Positions 7,409 through 15,323 are shown, numbered from the stretch's first letter. The stretch: DNA of 16,127 nucleotides from Devosiaceae bacterium (GCA_021648585.1 JAKISM010000037.1:1-16127), one strand, 5' to 3'. Numbers and translations are program-made. Notes: generated by a model not told the origin, from the letters alone.

Positions 7409-8110
7409 ATGAAAAAACTTACCAAAGAGAATATCGCTAATAATATTCCAAAAGCGCACTTTATAACATTTGAGGGCGGTGAGGGTGTTGGTAAATCTAC
7501 ACAAGCCAAGATGCTTATGAAAAACCTTACTAATATTGGTATATCAGCTACAACAACTAGAGAACCCGGAGGCACGCCAAAAGCTGAGGCCATTAGAGAG
7601 TTCATCTTATCTGGTAAATCTGAACAATGGGGCGTTAATGCAGAAGCTATATTATTTGCCTGTGCAAGGTTAAATCACGTAAATGATTTCATTGCACCAA
7701 ACCTTAAATATGGCCGCTGGGTTATTTCAGATAGATTTCATGATTCGACTAGAGCTTATCAGGGATTAACAGGTGGAGTTGATGAAAAACTAATCGGTGC
7801 ATTAGAAAAATTAGCTCTTAATTCTTATCAACCAGACCTAACTATTCTCCTAGATATGGATGCAAAAGAGGCCTTTGAGCGTGTAGCAAAACGTGAAAAT
7901 GAATTTGACGATAACTTGCCAGATCGTTTTGAAAAAGAAAACCTAACATGGCACAAGAAATTACGTGAGGGGTTTTTAGAAATTGCTAAAAACAACCCAA
8001 ATCGTATTGTTGTAATTGATGCCAGTTTAGATGCTGATAAATTAGCCAAATCTGTTTGGAATGTTGTTAGAGAGAAATTCCCTCAAGAAACTCTTGGGGT
8101 TTCAGTGTGA
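7409..8110 (+). CDS. tmk: Thymidylate kinase (dTMP kinase)
   Basis: 233 residues. It phosphorylates dTMP to dTDP with ATP in the cytosol, the step joining de novo and salvage routes to dTTP. Visible: P-loop EGGEGVGKST (22-31), the REPGG substrate loop (51-55), the D108-R-F110 motif followed by HDSTRAYQG, and a lid region around 161-176 (KRENEFDDNLPDRFEKE). The N-terminus has about 15 extra residues before the P-loop strand; no closer in-frame ATG is evident, so the start stands with moderate confidence. Its TGA overlaps the GTG of holB by 4 nt, and it heads the tightly overlapping run that reaches 12937. Confidence 0.95.
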   Translation: MKKLTKENIANNIPKAHFITFEGGEGVGKSTQAKMLMKNLTNIGISATTTREPGGTPKAEAIREFILSGKSEQWGVNAEAILFACARLNHVNDFIAPNLKYGRWVISDRFHDSTRAYQGLTGGVDEKLIGALEKLALNSYQPDLTILLDMDAKEAFERVAKRENEFDDNLPDRFEKENLTWHKKLREGFLEIAKNNPNRIVVIDASLDADKLAKSVWNVVREKFPQETLGVSV

Positions 8111-9159
8111 GTGACAAACCAATCGATCGTGAGGCAGATCAATTAAAGGGAATAAACCTACCAGAGCAAACTAAGCTTCTTATTGGTCATGAGAATGAAT
8201 TTAATATGCTGGAAAAGCAAATTGTAGATAATAGATTACCATCTGCAATATTATTGCACGGTATTAGAGGAATTGGCAAAGCAACATTTGCTTTTGCTTT
8301 AGCTAAAAAAATATTACACATCACAGGTAATGAGCAATTAAATACTATAAATCAGCAGGTTCATGCTGGCGCTCACCCTAATTTATTTATTCTAAGGATT
8401 AGCGCTCACGAGAAAAGAAAAGGATTTTATTCTGCAATCAGGATTGAAGATGTTCGTGAAATGCAAAGAAAAATACGACTTTTTGCAGGGGTAAACGCTT
8501 ATAAAATATGTATCATTGATGCAATAGATGATTGTAATATTAACAGCGCAAACGCTTTATTAAAAATTTTAGAAGAACCGCCCAAAGACACCATTTTTAT
8601 TCTCATTTCGCATTCGATTGGCTCAATTCTTCCCACCATAAGATCCCGCACTCAATCTGTTGCCTTGCGCACACTTAATAATGCTCAGTTAAGCCAAATC
8701 CTGCAAAATTCTAATTTTGACATAGAACACCACTCCTTACAAAATACTATTGATATGGCAAAAGGAGTGCCAAGAAGAGCTATTCAAATCTCTCAACTTG
8801 AGGGGGAAGAAATCTTAGTTAAAATTCAAAACTGGCTAAATAGCGCTCAGCAACGCCTGAATTCAAGCCATATTGAGCTGGTTTCTACTATCTTAAAAGC
8901 AGGAAGTGCAGAAGAGAGTTTTGCAAAAGGTATATTGCTTGATTGGATTGCAAATGAGGCAAAAAATATAACAATTCAAGCCCCAATAAATAAAAACCAC
9001 CTTGCTTCAATTACTAACCTATGGAACAAGTCACAAAAATTATTTGCAAAAGCTGATATTTATAATCTTGATAAAAAACAAGTTTTAATTTCTACTTTTG
9101 ATGCAATTAAAACACACCTCGAACTTGTAACAAATAACCGATCTGTTGAATTAATATGA
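8107..9159 (+). CDS. holB: DNA polymerase III subunit delta' (clamp loader)
   Basis: 350 residues. Delta' is the stator of the clamp loader that places the sliding clamp on DNA. Visible: Walker A-like HGIRGIGKAT (51-60), CIIDAIDDCN in the Walker B position, NALLKILEEPPKDTIFILIS (149-168), and SRTQ (180-183) in place of the SRC motif. The Zn-binding cysteines of the E. coli clamp-loader ATPases are not present; the corresponding stretch reads VHAGAHPNLFIL, which is the alphaproteobacterial form I remember. The start is GTG, overlapping the tmk stop (GTGA), and the TGA overlaps the metG ATG, so coupling in both directions is likely. Confidence 0.92.
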   Translation: MSDKPIDREADQLKGINLPEQTKLLIGHENEFNMLEKQIVDNRLPSAILLHGIRGIGKATFAFALAKKILHITGNEQLNTINQQVHAGAHPNLFILRISAHEKRKGFYSAIRIEDVREMQRKIRLFAGVNAYKICIIDAIDDCNINSANALLKILEEPPKDTIFILISHSIGSILPTIRSRTQSVALRTLNNAQLSQILQNSNFDIEHHSLQNTIDMAKGVPRRAIQISQLEGEEILVKIQNWLNSAQQRLNSSHIELVSTILKAGSAEESFAKGILLDWIANEAKNITIQAPINKNHLASITNLWNKSQKLFAKADIYNLDKKQVLISTFDAIKTHLELVTNNRSVELI

Positions 9160-10700
9160 CACAAGAAAAATTCTATATCACTACGCCAATTTTTTACCCT
9201 AATGGAGTTCCGCACATTGGACACGCCTATACCTCTATGGTGTGCGATGTTATTGCTCGCTTTGAGCGCTTAGAGGGCAAAGATGTGTTCTTTTTAACTG
9301 GTACAGATGAGCATGGGCTAAAAATGCAGCAAACTGCAATCGAACAGGGGATTAGCACCAAACAATTAGCCGATGTAAATTCAGCACAATTTTTAGAGAT
9401 GATGAAAACACTCAATATTTCAAACGATGATTTTATCAGAACAACTGAACAGCGCCACCACGATAGCTGCCAAGCTCTTTGGCGGGCAATGGAAGCTAAT
9501 GGTGATATATATTTGGACAAATATTCTGGCTGGTATTCAGTGCGCCAAGAGGGATATTTTGATGAAAAAGAAACTACACTTGGAGATGATGGCATAAGAC
9601 GTGAGCCGCTAGGCTCGCCAGTTGAATGGGTTGAAGAGGAGAGCTATTTCTTTAAGCTCTCTGCCTATCAAGATAAAATGCTTGAGCATATTGAGAAAAA
9701 TCCTGACTTTATTTTACCGCCTGAGCGGCGCAACGAAGTCGTGAGCTTTCTAAAATCAGGGCTAAGAGATCTTTCTATTTCTCGTACTAGCTTTGATTGG
9801 GGAGTGAAAGTTCCGGGTAATGATAAACACGTCATGTATGTGTGGGTTGATGCGCTAACAAATTATATTACCGCAACTGGCTATCCCGACAAAAATAACG
9901 AAAGGGCGCACTATTGGCCTGCCGATATTCACATGATGGGTAAGGATATTATTCGTTTCCATGCGATTTATTGGCCAGCTTTTTTAATGTCAGCTGGCAT
10001 TGAATTGCCAAAACGTGTGTTTGCGCATGGGTTTCTCAATAATAAAGGTGAGAAAATGTCAAAATCGGTTGGCAATGTTATCTCACCAGATTTTTTGGTT
10101 GAAAAATATGGACTAGACGCTATTCGTTATTTCTTTATGGCAGAGGTTTCGTTGGGGCAGGACGGCTCTTATTCGCACGAAGCGATTGTTAATCGCATTA
10201 ATTCAAACCTAGCAAATGACTTGGGAAACTTGGCACAACGCTCGCTTTCTATGGTTGCAAAACATTGTGATGCACAAATACCACAAGCTAGTGATTTAAC
10301 TAGTGATGATAATGAGTTATTAGATAAAACCTATACTTTACTTGAACAATCAAGAGCCTATATGGACAAACAAGAAATCCATAAAATGCTTAGCAATATT
10401 TGGAAAATAGTTGCTGATGCAAACCGTTATTTTGCAGCGCAAGAGCCTTGGGCGTTGCGAAAAACAGATATGGATCGCATGAAAACGGTGCTTTATGTAA
10501 CGGCTGAAACATTGCGCAATATCGCAATTCTAATCCAGCCTGTAATGCCGCAATCCGCTGCTAAATTACTTGATTTATTGGCTGTGAGCGAAGATAGGCG
10601 TGATTTTGCGCATTTTGGCAAAGATTATGCACTTAAAGCTGGCATTGAATTGCCAAAGCCAATCGGCATATTCCCACGCTATATTGAGAAAGAAGACTAA
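9156..10700 (+). CDS. metG: Methionyl-tRNA synthetase
   Basis: 514 residues. It charges tRNA-Met (initiator and elongator) with methionine. Class I signatures are present: H20-I-G-H23 in NGVPHIGHAYTS and K300-M-S-K-S304. FLTGTDEHGLKMQQTA (47-62) marks the start of the connective region. The knuckle carries no CxxC pairs: the segment GWYSVRQEGYFDEKET (125-140) has Ser where other forms have Cys, matching the short zinc-free class usual in alphaproteobacteria. There is no C-terminal tRNA-binding extension; the protein ends after the anticodon-binding helical domain. It overlaps holB by 4 nt and tatD by 1 nt (TAATG). Confidence 0.96.
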   Translation: MTQEKFYITTPIFYPNGVPHIGHAYTSMVCDVIARFERLEGKDVFFLTGTDEHGLKMQQTAIEQGISTKQLADVNSAQFLEMMKTLNISNDDFIRTTEQRHHDSCQALWRAMEANGDIYLDKYSGWYSVRQEGYFDEKETTLGDDGIRREPLGSPVEWVEEESYFFKLSAYQDKMLEHIEKNPDFILPPERRNEVVSFLKSGLRDLSISRTSFDWGVKVPGNDKHVMYVWVDALTNYITATGYPDKNNERAHYWPADIHMMGKDIIRFHAIYWPAFLMSAGIELPKRVFAHGFLNNKGEKMSKSVGNVISPDFLVEKYGLDAIRYFFMAEVSLGQDGSYSHEAIVNRINSNLANDLGNLAQRSLSMVAKHCDAQIPQASDLTSDDNELLDKTYTLLEQSRAYMDKQEIHKMLSNIWKIVADANRYFAAQEPWALRKTDMDRMKTVLYVTAETLRNIAILIQPVMPQSAAKLLDLLAVSEDRRDFAHFGKDYALKAGIELPKPIGIFPRYIEKED

Positions 10701-11476
10701 TGCTTATAGATAGTCATTGCCATCTCGATTTTGATGCGCTTAGCTGCGATATTGATGGCGTGTTGGCTCGAATGAGTGGGGCAGGGGTTGGCGCTTGTGT
10801 TACAATTTCTACTCGCATCAAGCAATTTGATAAGATTATAGCGATTGCAGAAAAATACGATAATGTCTATTGCTCTGTCGGTACGCACCCGCACAATGCC
10901 CATGAAGAGCTTGATATAGAACTTAGCGAAATAATTGAACTCTCTAAACATAAAAAATGTGTAGCGATTGGCGAAGTCGGGCTTGATTATCATTATGATA
11001 ACTCACCAAGAGAAGCACAAAGAGAAGGCTTTTTGCGCCATATTGCAGCAGCTAGAGAAACAAAATTACCGCTTATTATTCATTCTCGATCAGCAGATGA
11101 TGATATGATTGAAATTTTGCAAAGCGAAATGGGGAAGGGGGCTTTCCCGTTTATTTTACATTGTTTTTCTTCTGGTAAAAAACTAGCAGAAGTTGGATTA
11201 GAGCTTGGGGGGTATTTGTCTTTTTCTGGCATTTTGACCTTCAAAAACGCAAACGAAATTCATCAAGTAGCGCAATCTGCACCAATGGATAGACTTTTAG
11301 TTGAAACAGATGCGCCATATTTAGCGCCAGTGCCGCATAGAGGCAAAAGCAACGAGCCAGCTTATGTACGCCATACAGCAGAGCATTTGGCAAATCTTAG
11401 GAATGTCTCGCTTGAAGAAATTTCAAAAATCACCACCAATAATTTCACCAGATTATTCAAAAAGGTGAACATGTGA
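10700..11476 (+). CDS. tatD: TatD-family metal-dependent hydrolase/DNase
   Basis: 258 residues with an amidohydrolase-type barrel. Metal ligands are all in place: H6-C-H8 at the N-terminus, Glu92 in GEVGLDYHYD, His128 in LIIHSR, His154 in LHCFSS, and Asp204 in ETDAPYLAP. Family members are cytosolic 3'-5' exonucleases or DNases acting on DNA or RNA ends; the physiological substrate here is not shown by the sequence. The start ATG overlaps the metG stop by 1 nt. The metG-tatD-hydrolase order is common in alphaproteobacteria. Confidence 0.94.
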   Translation: MLIDSHCHLDFDALSCDIDGVLARMSGAGVGACVTISTRIKQFDKIIAIAEKYDNVYCSVGTHPHNAHEELDIELSEIIELSKHKKCVAIGEVGLDYHYDNSPREAQREGFLRHIAAARETKLPLIIHSRSADDDMIEILQSEMGKGAFPFILHCFSSGKKLAEVGLELGGYLSFSGILTFKNANEIHQVAQSAPMDRLLVETDAPYLAPVPHRGKSNEPAYVRHTAEHLANLRNVSLEEISKITTNNFTRLFKKVNM

Positions 11477-12414
11477 TGAGCGAAAGAGCGCAATTTTTTA
11501 CTGTAACAGTGCTTGGGTGTGGATCATCTGGCGGCGTACCTCGCATTGGTAATATTTGGGGTGCGTGCGATGCTAGTAATCCTAAAAATCGACGTAGGCG
11601 CTGCTCGATATTAATAAGGGCAGGGCGTTATGATAATGGTGAGTTAGCCAGCCTGCTCGGCGCAAGAGAAGAAGGCAAATCAAGCAATGGAAAAAGAACA
11701 AGCGGCGGGGGTGCCGGGGACGGGAGCAAAGCGACCAACGGCGGCAAGAATAAAGAGCTAACCACCAATATTTTAATTGACAGTGGTTGTGATATTCGTG
11801 AGCAATTACTCGATGCAAATATTGAGCATCTTGATGCGGTGTTTTATACGCATGAACATGCTGACCATATTCATGGCATTGATGATTTGCGGGTTTTGGC
11901 TCTGACCAATAAAAAGCGCATAGAGGTCTATATGGCGCAAGCATGTGCCAAGCAGGTTATGAGTGCTTTTTCTTATTGTTTTAACACACCAGTTGGTTCT
12001 AATTACAAGCCAATATTGAACGCTAATCTTATTTCTGATGGCAATAAAACTAAGATTAATGGGGCAGGTGGCTCTATTGAGATTGAGGCTTTTTTGCAGG
12101 ATCATGGCAATATTAAATCGTTAGGTTTTCGGATTGGTGATTTTGCATATTCTTGCGATTTATCCGCATTGCCACTTAGCTCGCATAAGGCACTTAAAGG
12201 AGTAAAGCTTTGGCTGTTAGATGCTCTGCGCTATCGAGTGCACCCATGCCATCTTAATGTAGAACAATCTGTGGCATTAATTGATGAGCTTAATGTGCCT
12301 AAAGCCTATTTAACAAACCTACATATTGACCTTGATTACGAAATTTTGAAGAATGAACTTCCAAAACATATTGAGCCAGCTTATGATGGTTTAGAGATTA
12401 AAATGAAACTATAA
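11476..12414 (+). CDS. PhnP-like metallo-beta-lactamase-fold hydrolase with an unusual insertion
   Basis: 312 residues from the ATG at 11476; a GTG three bases earlier would add one residue, and an AAAGG at 11461-11465 could serve either. The N-terminus VLGCGSSGGVPRIG and the metal motif H-E-H-A-D-H (YTHEHADHIHGIDDLR) identify the PhnP/COG1235 branch of the MBL fold, with later ligands in QDHG, YSCDL and TNLHIDLDY. PhnP proper cleaves 5-phosphoribosyl 1,2-cyclic phosphate, but no other phn gene is nearby, so the substrate is unknown. Between RRRCSILIR and NILIDSGCDIREQ lies a stretch of about 45 residues rich in Gly, Ser, Lys and Asn that the family does not normally have. All core motifs on either side are intact and in frame. 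It follows tatD with a 1-nt overlap. Confidence 0.88.
   Translation: MSERAQFFTVTVLGCGSSGGVPRIGNIWGACDASNPKNRRRRCSILIRAGRYDNGELASLLGAREEGKSSNGKRTSGGGAGDGSKATNGGKNKELTTNILIDSGCDIREQLLDANIEHLDAVFYTHEHADHIHGIDDLRVLALTNKKRIEVYMAQACAKQVMSAFSYCFNTPVGSNYKPILNANLISDGNKTKINGAGGSIEIEAFLQDHGNIKSLGFRIGDFAYSCDLSALPLSSHKALKGVKLWLLDALRYRVHPCHLNVEQSVALIDELNVPKAYLTNLHIDLDYEILKNELPKHIEPAYDGLEIKMKL
11623..11763 (+). other. GC-rich low-complexity insertion inside the PhnP-like gene
   Basis: This in-frame segment encodes roughly 47 residues, densest in Gly/Ser/Lys/Asn around SGGGAGDGSKATNGGKNK. Bases 11701-11750 contain 36 G or C out of 50, far above the surroundings, and the strand is strongly purine-biased with G-runs. 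I find no direct repeat or palindrome at its ends. It lies in the loop between the first beta-hairpin and the strand before the metal motif, so it probably protrudes as a flexible surface loop. Confidence 0.6.
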
Positions 12415-12418
12415 AAAC

Positions 12419-12937
12419 ATGCCAGCTATTAGAAAATGCGCCAAATGCGGCGAGAATACACTTATATCTTCAATGGGAATTTTTAAGGCTTCACGACCTT
12501 ATCAATGCACAAATTGCGATACGATAATAAAGCTAACACCTTTAGCAATGCTAGGAATGCAATTCACCGTTCTTACTGCATTATCTATTGGCGCATTATC
12601 ATGGTTGATATTTTTTTCAGCTGAAGCAGCAAAACTAAGTTCAATAATTATTGCTTATGCTGTTTGGATATTCATGTCCGCAGCAGTCATTGGAGTAATT
12701 ATTGCTAAAATTAGAAACCATTCTAAAAACCCTTATGCCTTAGATGAAAACGGTAATATATTGCAAAGCTATTCTAAATTTCAAAAACAAGTTGAGCAAG
12801 ATAATAAAGCTCCAACAGATAGCTGGATAGAAAGCAAGAGCCTATTATTCGGCCTAATATCTCCAGTGATTTTAATTGCCATAATAATAGCGGCTATAGG
12901 GCTTTTATACTATATTGATGCAAATATTTTTAATTAA
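12419..12937 (+). CDS. Zinc-ribbon membrane protein of unknown function
   Basis: 172 residues, not a family I can name with certainty. The N-terminus holds two CxxC pairs (Cys7/Cys10 and Cys30/Cys33, separated by 19 residues), a probable zinc ribbon facing the cytosol. Three hydrophobic segments follow at about 48-67, 75-97 and 142-165. Between the second and third is a charged, soluble stretch of about 45 residues. The pattern recalls DUF983-like proteins and the Firmicute CxxC-x20-CxxC family, but neither match is firm. It begins 4 bases after the hydrolase stop, with no clear ribosome-binding site of its own, so it is probably translated by coupling as the last gene of the operon. Confidence 0.75.
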   Translation: MPAIRKCAKCGENTLISSMGIFKASRPYQCTNCDTIIKLTPLAMLGMQFTVLTALSIGALSWLIFFSAEAAKLSSIIIAYAVWIFMSAAVIGVIIAKIRNHSKNPYALDENGNILQSYSKFQKQVEQDNKAPTDSWIESKSLLFGLISPVILIAIIIAAIGLLYYIDANIFN

Positions 12938-12983
12938 ACCTTATCTTTCCTATAATACTAGGTTTCTTATGCAATAAAAGTTC

Positions 12984-12999
12984 CATAATATATATTATG
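12984..12999. other. Perfect 16-bp AT palindrome
   Basis: CATAATATATATTATG reads the same on both strands, and is enclosed by TTCCAT (12981-12986) and ATGGAA (13003-13008), so two nested pairings are possible. It lies 46 bases after the zinc-ribbon gene. It lacks a T-run, so it is not an ordinary terminator; an operator or weak hairpin is possible. Confidence 0.4.
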
Positions 13000-13046
13000 C
13001 GAATGGAAGTAAGTTGTAATTTATCCATTACTGAAATTTCTTTCTT

Positions 13047-13072
13047 GTCACTCTGAGCGTAGCGAAGAGTCT
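13047..13072. repeat. REP-like extragenic hairpin
   Basis: ACTCT (13050-13054) and AGAGT (13066-13070) form a 5-bp stem around GAGCGTAGCGA. The core CTGAGCGTAGCGAAG resembles the widely scattered extragenic repeat with core CTGAGCGAAGCGAAG that I know from many unrelated bacterial genomes. It is followed at once by a second possible pairing, GAGT (13067-13070) with ACTC (13075-13078). Only one copy is present in this window, so repeat status rests on recall. Confidence 0.45.
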
Positions 13073-13119
13073 TTACTCAACAACTATATAGGTTGCATCA
13101 CCTTCAGCTAGATTATTAG

Positions 13120-13157
13120 ATAGTCGCCAAGCACGACTATACGTGGGAGGACTTGGC
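13120..13157 (+). other. Potential H-type RNA pseudoknot upstream of mazG
   Basis: ATAGTCG (13120-13126) pairs perfectly with CGACTAT (13134-13140). The loop starts with CCAAG (13127-13131), which pairs perfectly with CTTGG (13152-13156) after an 11-base linker, ACGTGGGAGGA. The pairings cross, which is the order of an H-type pseudoknot; alternatively GCCAAG/CTTGGC (6 bp) competes with the first stem, giving a two-state switch. It ends 63 bases before the mazG ATG. No riboswitch class I know matches it, and transcription through it is unproven. Confidence 0.35.
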
Positions 13158-13173
13158 AAAACAAACAAATCAT

Positions 13174-13200
13174 CTTAAACACTTTAAGCATAGCTATAAT
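13174..13200 (+). promoter_or_regulatory. Probable mazG promoter with overlapping palindrome
   Basis: TATAAT at 13195-13200 is a perfect -10 box. Immediately upstream, in the spacer/-35 zone, is the perfect inverted repeat CTTAAA-CAC-TTTAAG (13174-13188), placed where a bound protein would govern polymerase. No good -35 element is visible at the right distance. Its TTAA halves are 5 apart, not 7, so it is not a standard CtrA box. The start point predicted from this -10 (near 13207) would leave a leader of only about 14 nt, starting at the AGGGA ribosome site. Confidence 0.4.
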
Positions 13201-13220
13201 ATTTCAGGGAAATCCATAGA

Positions 13221-14045
13221 ATGAAGCCATCAAAAGACATATCACGTCTATATGAAATTATGGCAGCGTTGCGTGATCCTCAAACTGGTTGCGCTTGGGA
13301 TTTAGCGCAAGACTTTGCCTCCATCAAACAATGCACCATTGAAGAAGCGTACGAGGTTGCTGATGCGATTGAGCGTGAGGATTATGTTGATTTACAAGAT
13401 GAATTGGGTGATCTTTTGCTGCAACCGATATTTCATGCCCAGTTAGCTCAAGAGCAAGATCTGTTTGATATTGGTGATGTGATATATTCTATTACAGAAA
13501 AGCTAATTCGCCGCCACCCGCATGTTTTTGGTGACAAACAAGCCAAAGATTCAAAATCTGCCAAAGCTAGCTGGGACAAAATAAAACAAATTGAAAAGGC
13601 ACAAAAGCTCGCCAAAAAAGGGCTAAAAGAGGATAAAATTACTCACTCAATCCTTGATGATGTGCCAAAGCCCCTACCCGCTTTAACTCGTGCAGATAAG
13701 CTGGCAAAGCAAGCCGCCACAGTTGGCTTTGATTGGCCAGACTGGCAAACTACTTTTGAAAAGTGTACCGAAGAACTCAATGAGATAAAAGAAGCGATTG
13801 AAGATGGTAAGGGAGATAGGGCTATTAAAGAAGAAATTGGTGATTTGCTGTTTGCTGTGACTAATCTTGCTCGTCATCTTGATATTGAGCCAGAAGCGGC
13901 ATTGCGTGATGCCAACAACAAGTTTACTCGCCGTTTTGCTTACGTAGAAAGGTGCTGCAAGCAAGATGATATTGCCATTGAAAAAGCAGGATTAGAGCGA
14001 CTTGATGAATATTGGAATGAAATTAGGGCAAAGGATAAAACCTAA
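13221..14045 (+). CDS. mazG: Nucleoside triphosphate pyrophosphohydrolase MazG
   Basis: 274 residues, close to the 263 of E. coli MazG. It hydrolyses NTPs and dNTPs to monophosphates plus PPi, cleaning nucleotide pools and in E. coli lowering (p)ppGpp. Both tandem MazG domains are present, each with the metal-binding acidic set: domain 1 with E41-E-A-Y-E45 and DELGDLLLQ (60-68), then RRHPHVFGD; domain 2 with EELNE (184-188) and EEIGDLLFA (204-212). The conserved GCPWD near the start is GCAWD here. AGGGA at 13206-13210 is a good ribosome-binding site for this ATG. The gene stands alone on its strand and converges on the permease; in many alphaproteobacteria mazG follows hflX on the same strand, so the local order differs. 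Confidence 0.95.
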   Translation: MKPSKDISRLYEIMAALRDPQTGCAWDLAQDFASIKQCTIEEAYEVADAIEREDYVDLQDELGDLLLQPIFHAQLAQEQDLFDIGDVIYSITEKLIRRHPHVFGDKQAKDSKSAKASWDKIKQIEKAQKLAKKGLKEDKITHSILDDVPKPLPALTRADKLAKQAATVGFDWPDWQTTFEKCTEELNEIKEAIEDGKGDRAIKEEIGDLLFAVTNLARHLDIEPEAALRDANNKFTRRFAYVERCCKQDDIAIEKAGLERLDEYWNEIRAKDKT

Positions 14046-14067
14046 TACCACCCTACCCTATGATATC

Positions 14068-14172
14068 TCAAAACAAGCCAGTTAAAGCCAAAATAGCACT
14101 AGTGATAAACCCTAGCATGGGCACCCATAATGGCACTTCAAATATTTCTTCTTTTGATGGCTGCCTGAATAA
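14068..14172 (-). pseudogene. Out-of-frame C-terminal remnant of the APC permease
   Basis: In the -1 frame relative to the permease gene, this segment reads LFRQPSKEEIFEVPLWVPML and continues with a hydrophobic segment, GFITSAILALTGLF, to a TGA at 14068. That is the expected tail of an APC transporter: charged loop, VPLWVP, last membrane helix. Restoring one A in the AAA at 14173-14175 (minus strand TTAAAT to TTAAAAT) would fuse it to the upstream frame. Confidence 0.75.
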
Positions 14173-15323
14173 TTTAAGCCAATCAGTGAAAGATTTACTA
14201 GCATAAAGACCACTAACACAATTTGCGAAGTCATTTGTGCTAATTGCGCAATCGGCAAAAACAGTGCCAACACCAAAATTATTGCAACCACTATTGCTGT
14301 GGCAATAATCGGTGTATGAGTTTTTTTGTTTATTATTGCTAATTGTTTAGGCAACCTGCCCTGTTTTGCTAGGCCATAAAGCACACGAGAAGCCATTATC
14401 ATTTGAATTAACACGCCATTTATCGTGGCAATCACCGCAATAATATTAAATGCACCTTTTGTTGTATCGCTTGCATTTTCAAATACTAAAGCAAGTGGAG
14501 CGACCGATTGACTTAACCTATCCATTGGCACGATTAAAATCACCACCGAAACCACTGCCAAATATAAAGCGGTGGCAGCAATTAACGTAAAAATTATTGC
14601 TCTTGGCATGTTTTTACGTGGATTTTTTACCTCTTCTGCAACATTTGCAATATCTTCAAAACCAACAAAGGCAAAAAATGCCAATAGGCCAGCCGAGACA
14701 ATCCCGCCCCATGCGCCCATTTCTAATGGTGGAATTAGACGGCCAATATCTGCGAGTAAATCTGGTTTTATAGAAAACCCATAATAAATAACAAAAAATA
14801 ATCCGCCTATCTCTATCACGGTAAAAATTGCCGCCAACATTACCGATTGTAAAATACCCCAAGCAGCAACTAACCCCAAAACCAGAATAATGATTATTAT
14901 TAAAATCTCAGGCGCAAGAGTAATAAAATGACTTAAATATTCTGCCGCACCAATAGAAATAGTTGCAGAAGAAACAACGCCAGATGTTACCACCATAAGC
15001 CCAACAAGTAGCGCCAATGTTTTTGAATTCAAACCATTTCTTACATAAGCAACCTCCCCTGCACTAACGGGAAATCTTGTGCTTAATTCTGAATAGGTAA
15101 AACCAGTAAATGCCACAACTAAAGCGGCTAGCAAAAATGAGATGGGCGCGTAAAAGCCAGCTTTTGCTGCCGTTGCACCAACAAGCACATATATGCCTGC
15201 CCCAACCGTAACGCCTAACCCATAAAGCGTTAAAAGCGGTAATGTTAAACGTCGCTCAAGGGCTGGCTTTTTAACTTGCGGTATTTGTGAGTTATCCAAG
15301 ATTTGATCGCTATCACTACCCAT
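14112..15323 (-). CDS. APC-family amino acid permease, C-terminus frameshifted
   Basis: 403 residues from the ATG at 15323 to a premature TAG. It is an inner-membrane amino-acid transporter of the APC superfamily: the first helix carries LTLYGLGVTVGAGIYVLVG, followed by YSELSTRFPVSAGEVAYV and GFEDIANVAEEVKNPRKNMP, all typical of the cationic/neutral amino-acid permease branch; about eleven membrane segments are in frame. A TTG at 15338 would add five residues, but homologues begin close to the ATG. The last 20 residues (NYSGSHQKKKYLKCHYGCPC) are not permease-like, while the missing last segment lies in the next frame. This is a one-base deletion, a sequencing error, or, less likely, -1 slippage at CTTAAAT. 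Substrate is unknown. hflX ends 40 bases upstream on the same strand. Confidence 0.88.
   Translation of the reverse strand: MGSDSDQILDNSQIPQVKKPALERRLTLPLLTLYGLGVTVGAGIYVLVGATAAKAGFYAPISFLLAALVVAFTGFTYSELSTRFPVSAGEVAYVRNGLNSKTLALLVGLMVVTSGVVSSATISIGAAEYLSHFITLAPEILIIIIILVLGLVAAWGILQSVMLAAIFTVIEIGGLFFVIYYGFSIKPDLLADIGRLIPPLEMGAWGGIVSAGLLAFFAFVGFEDIANVAEEVKNPRKNMPRAIIFTLIAATALYLAVVSVVILIVPMDRLSQSVAPLALVFENASDTTKGAFNIIAVIATINGVLIQMIMASRVLYGLAKQGRLPKQLAIINKKTHTPIIATAIVVAIILVLALFLPIAQLAQMTSQIVLVVFMLVNLSLIGLNYSGSHQKKKYLKCHYGCPC

Noticed and set aside
11582..12105. Long minus-strand open frames opposite the PhnP-like gene
   Set aside because: They encode no recognisable domain and lie antisense to a gene with intact motifs; typical shadow frames.
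12997..13056. 19-codon ORF in the spacer before mazG, beginning MRMEVSC
   Set aside because: No ribosome site, starts in the AT palindrome and ends in the REP-like hairpin; best explained as chance.
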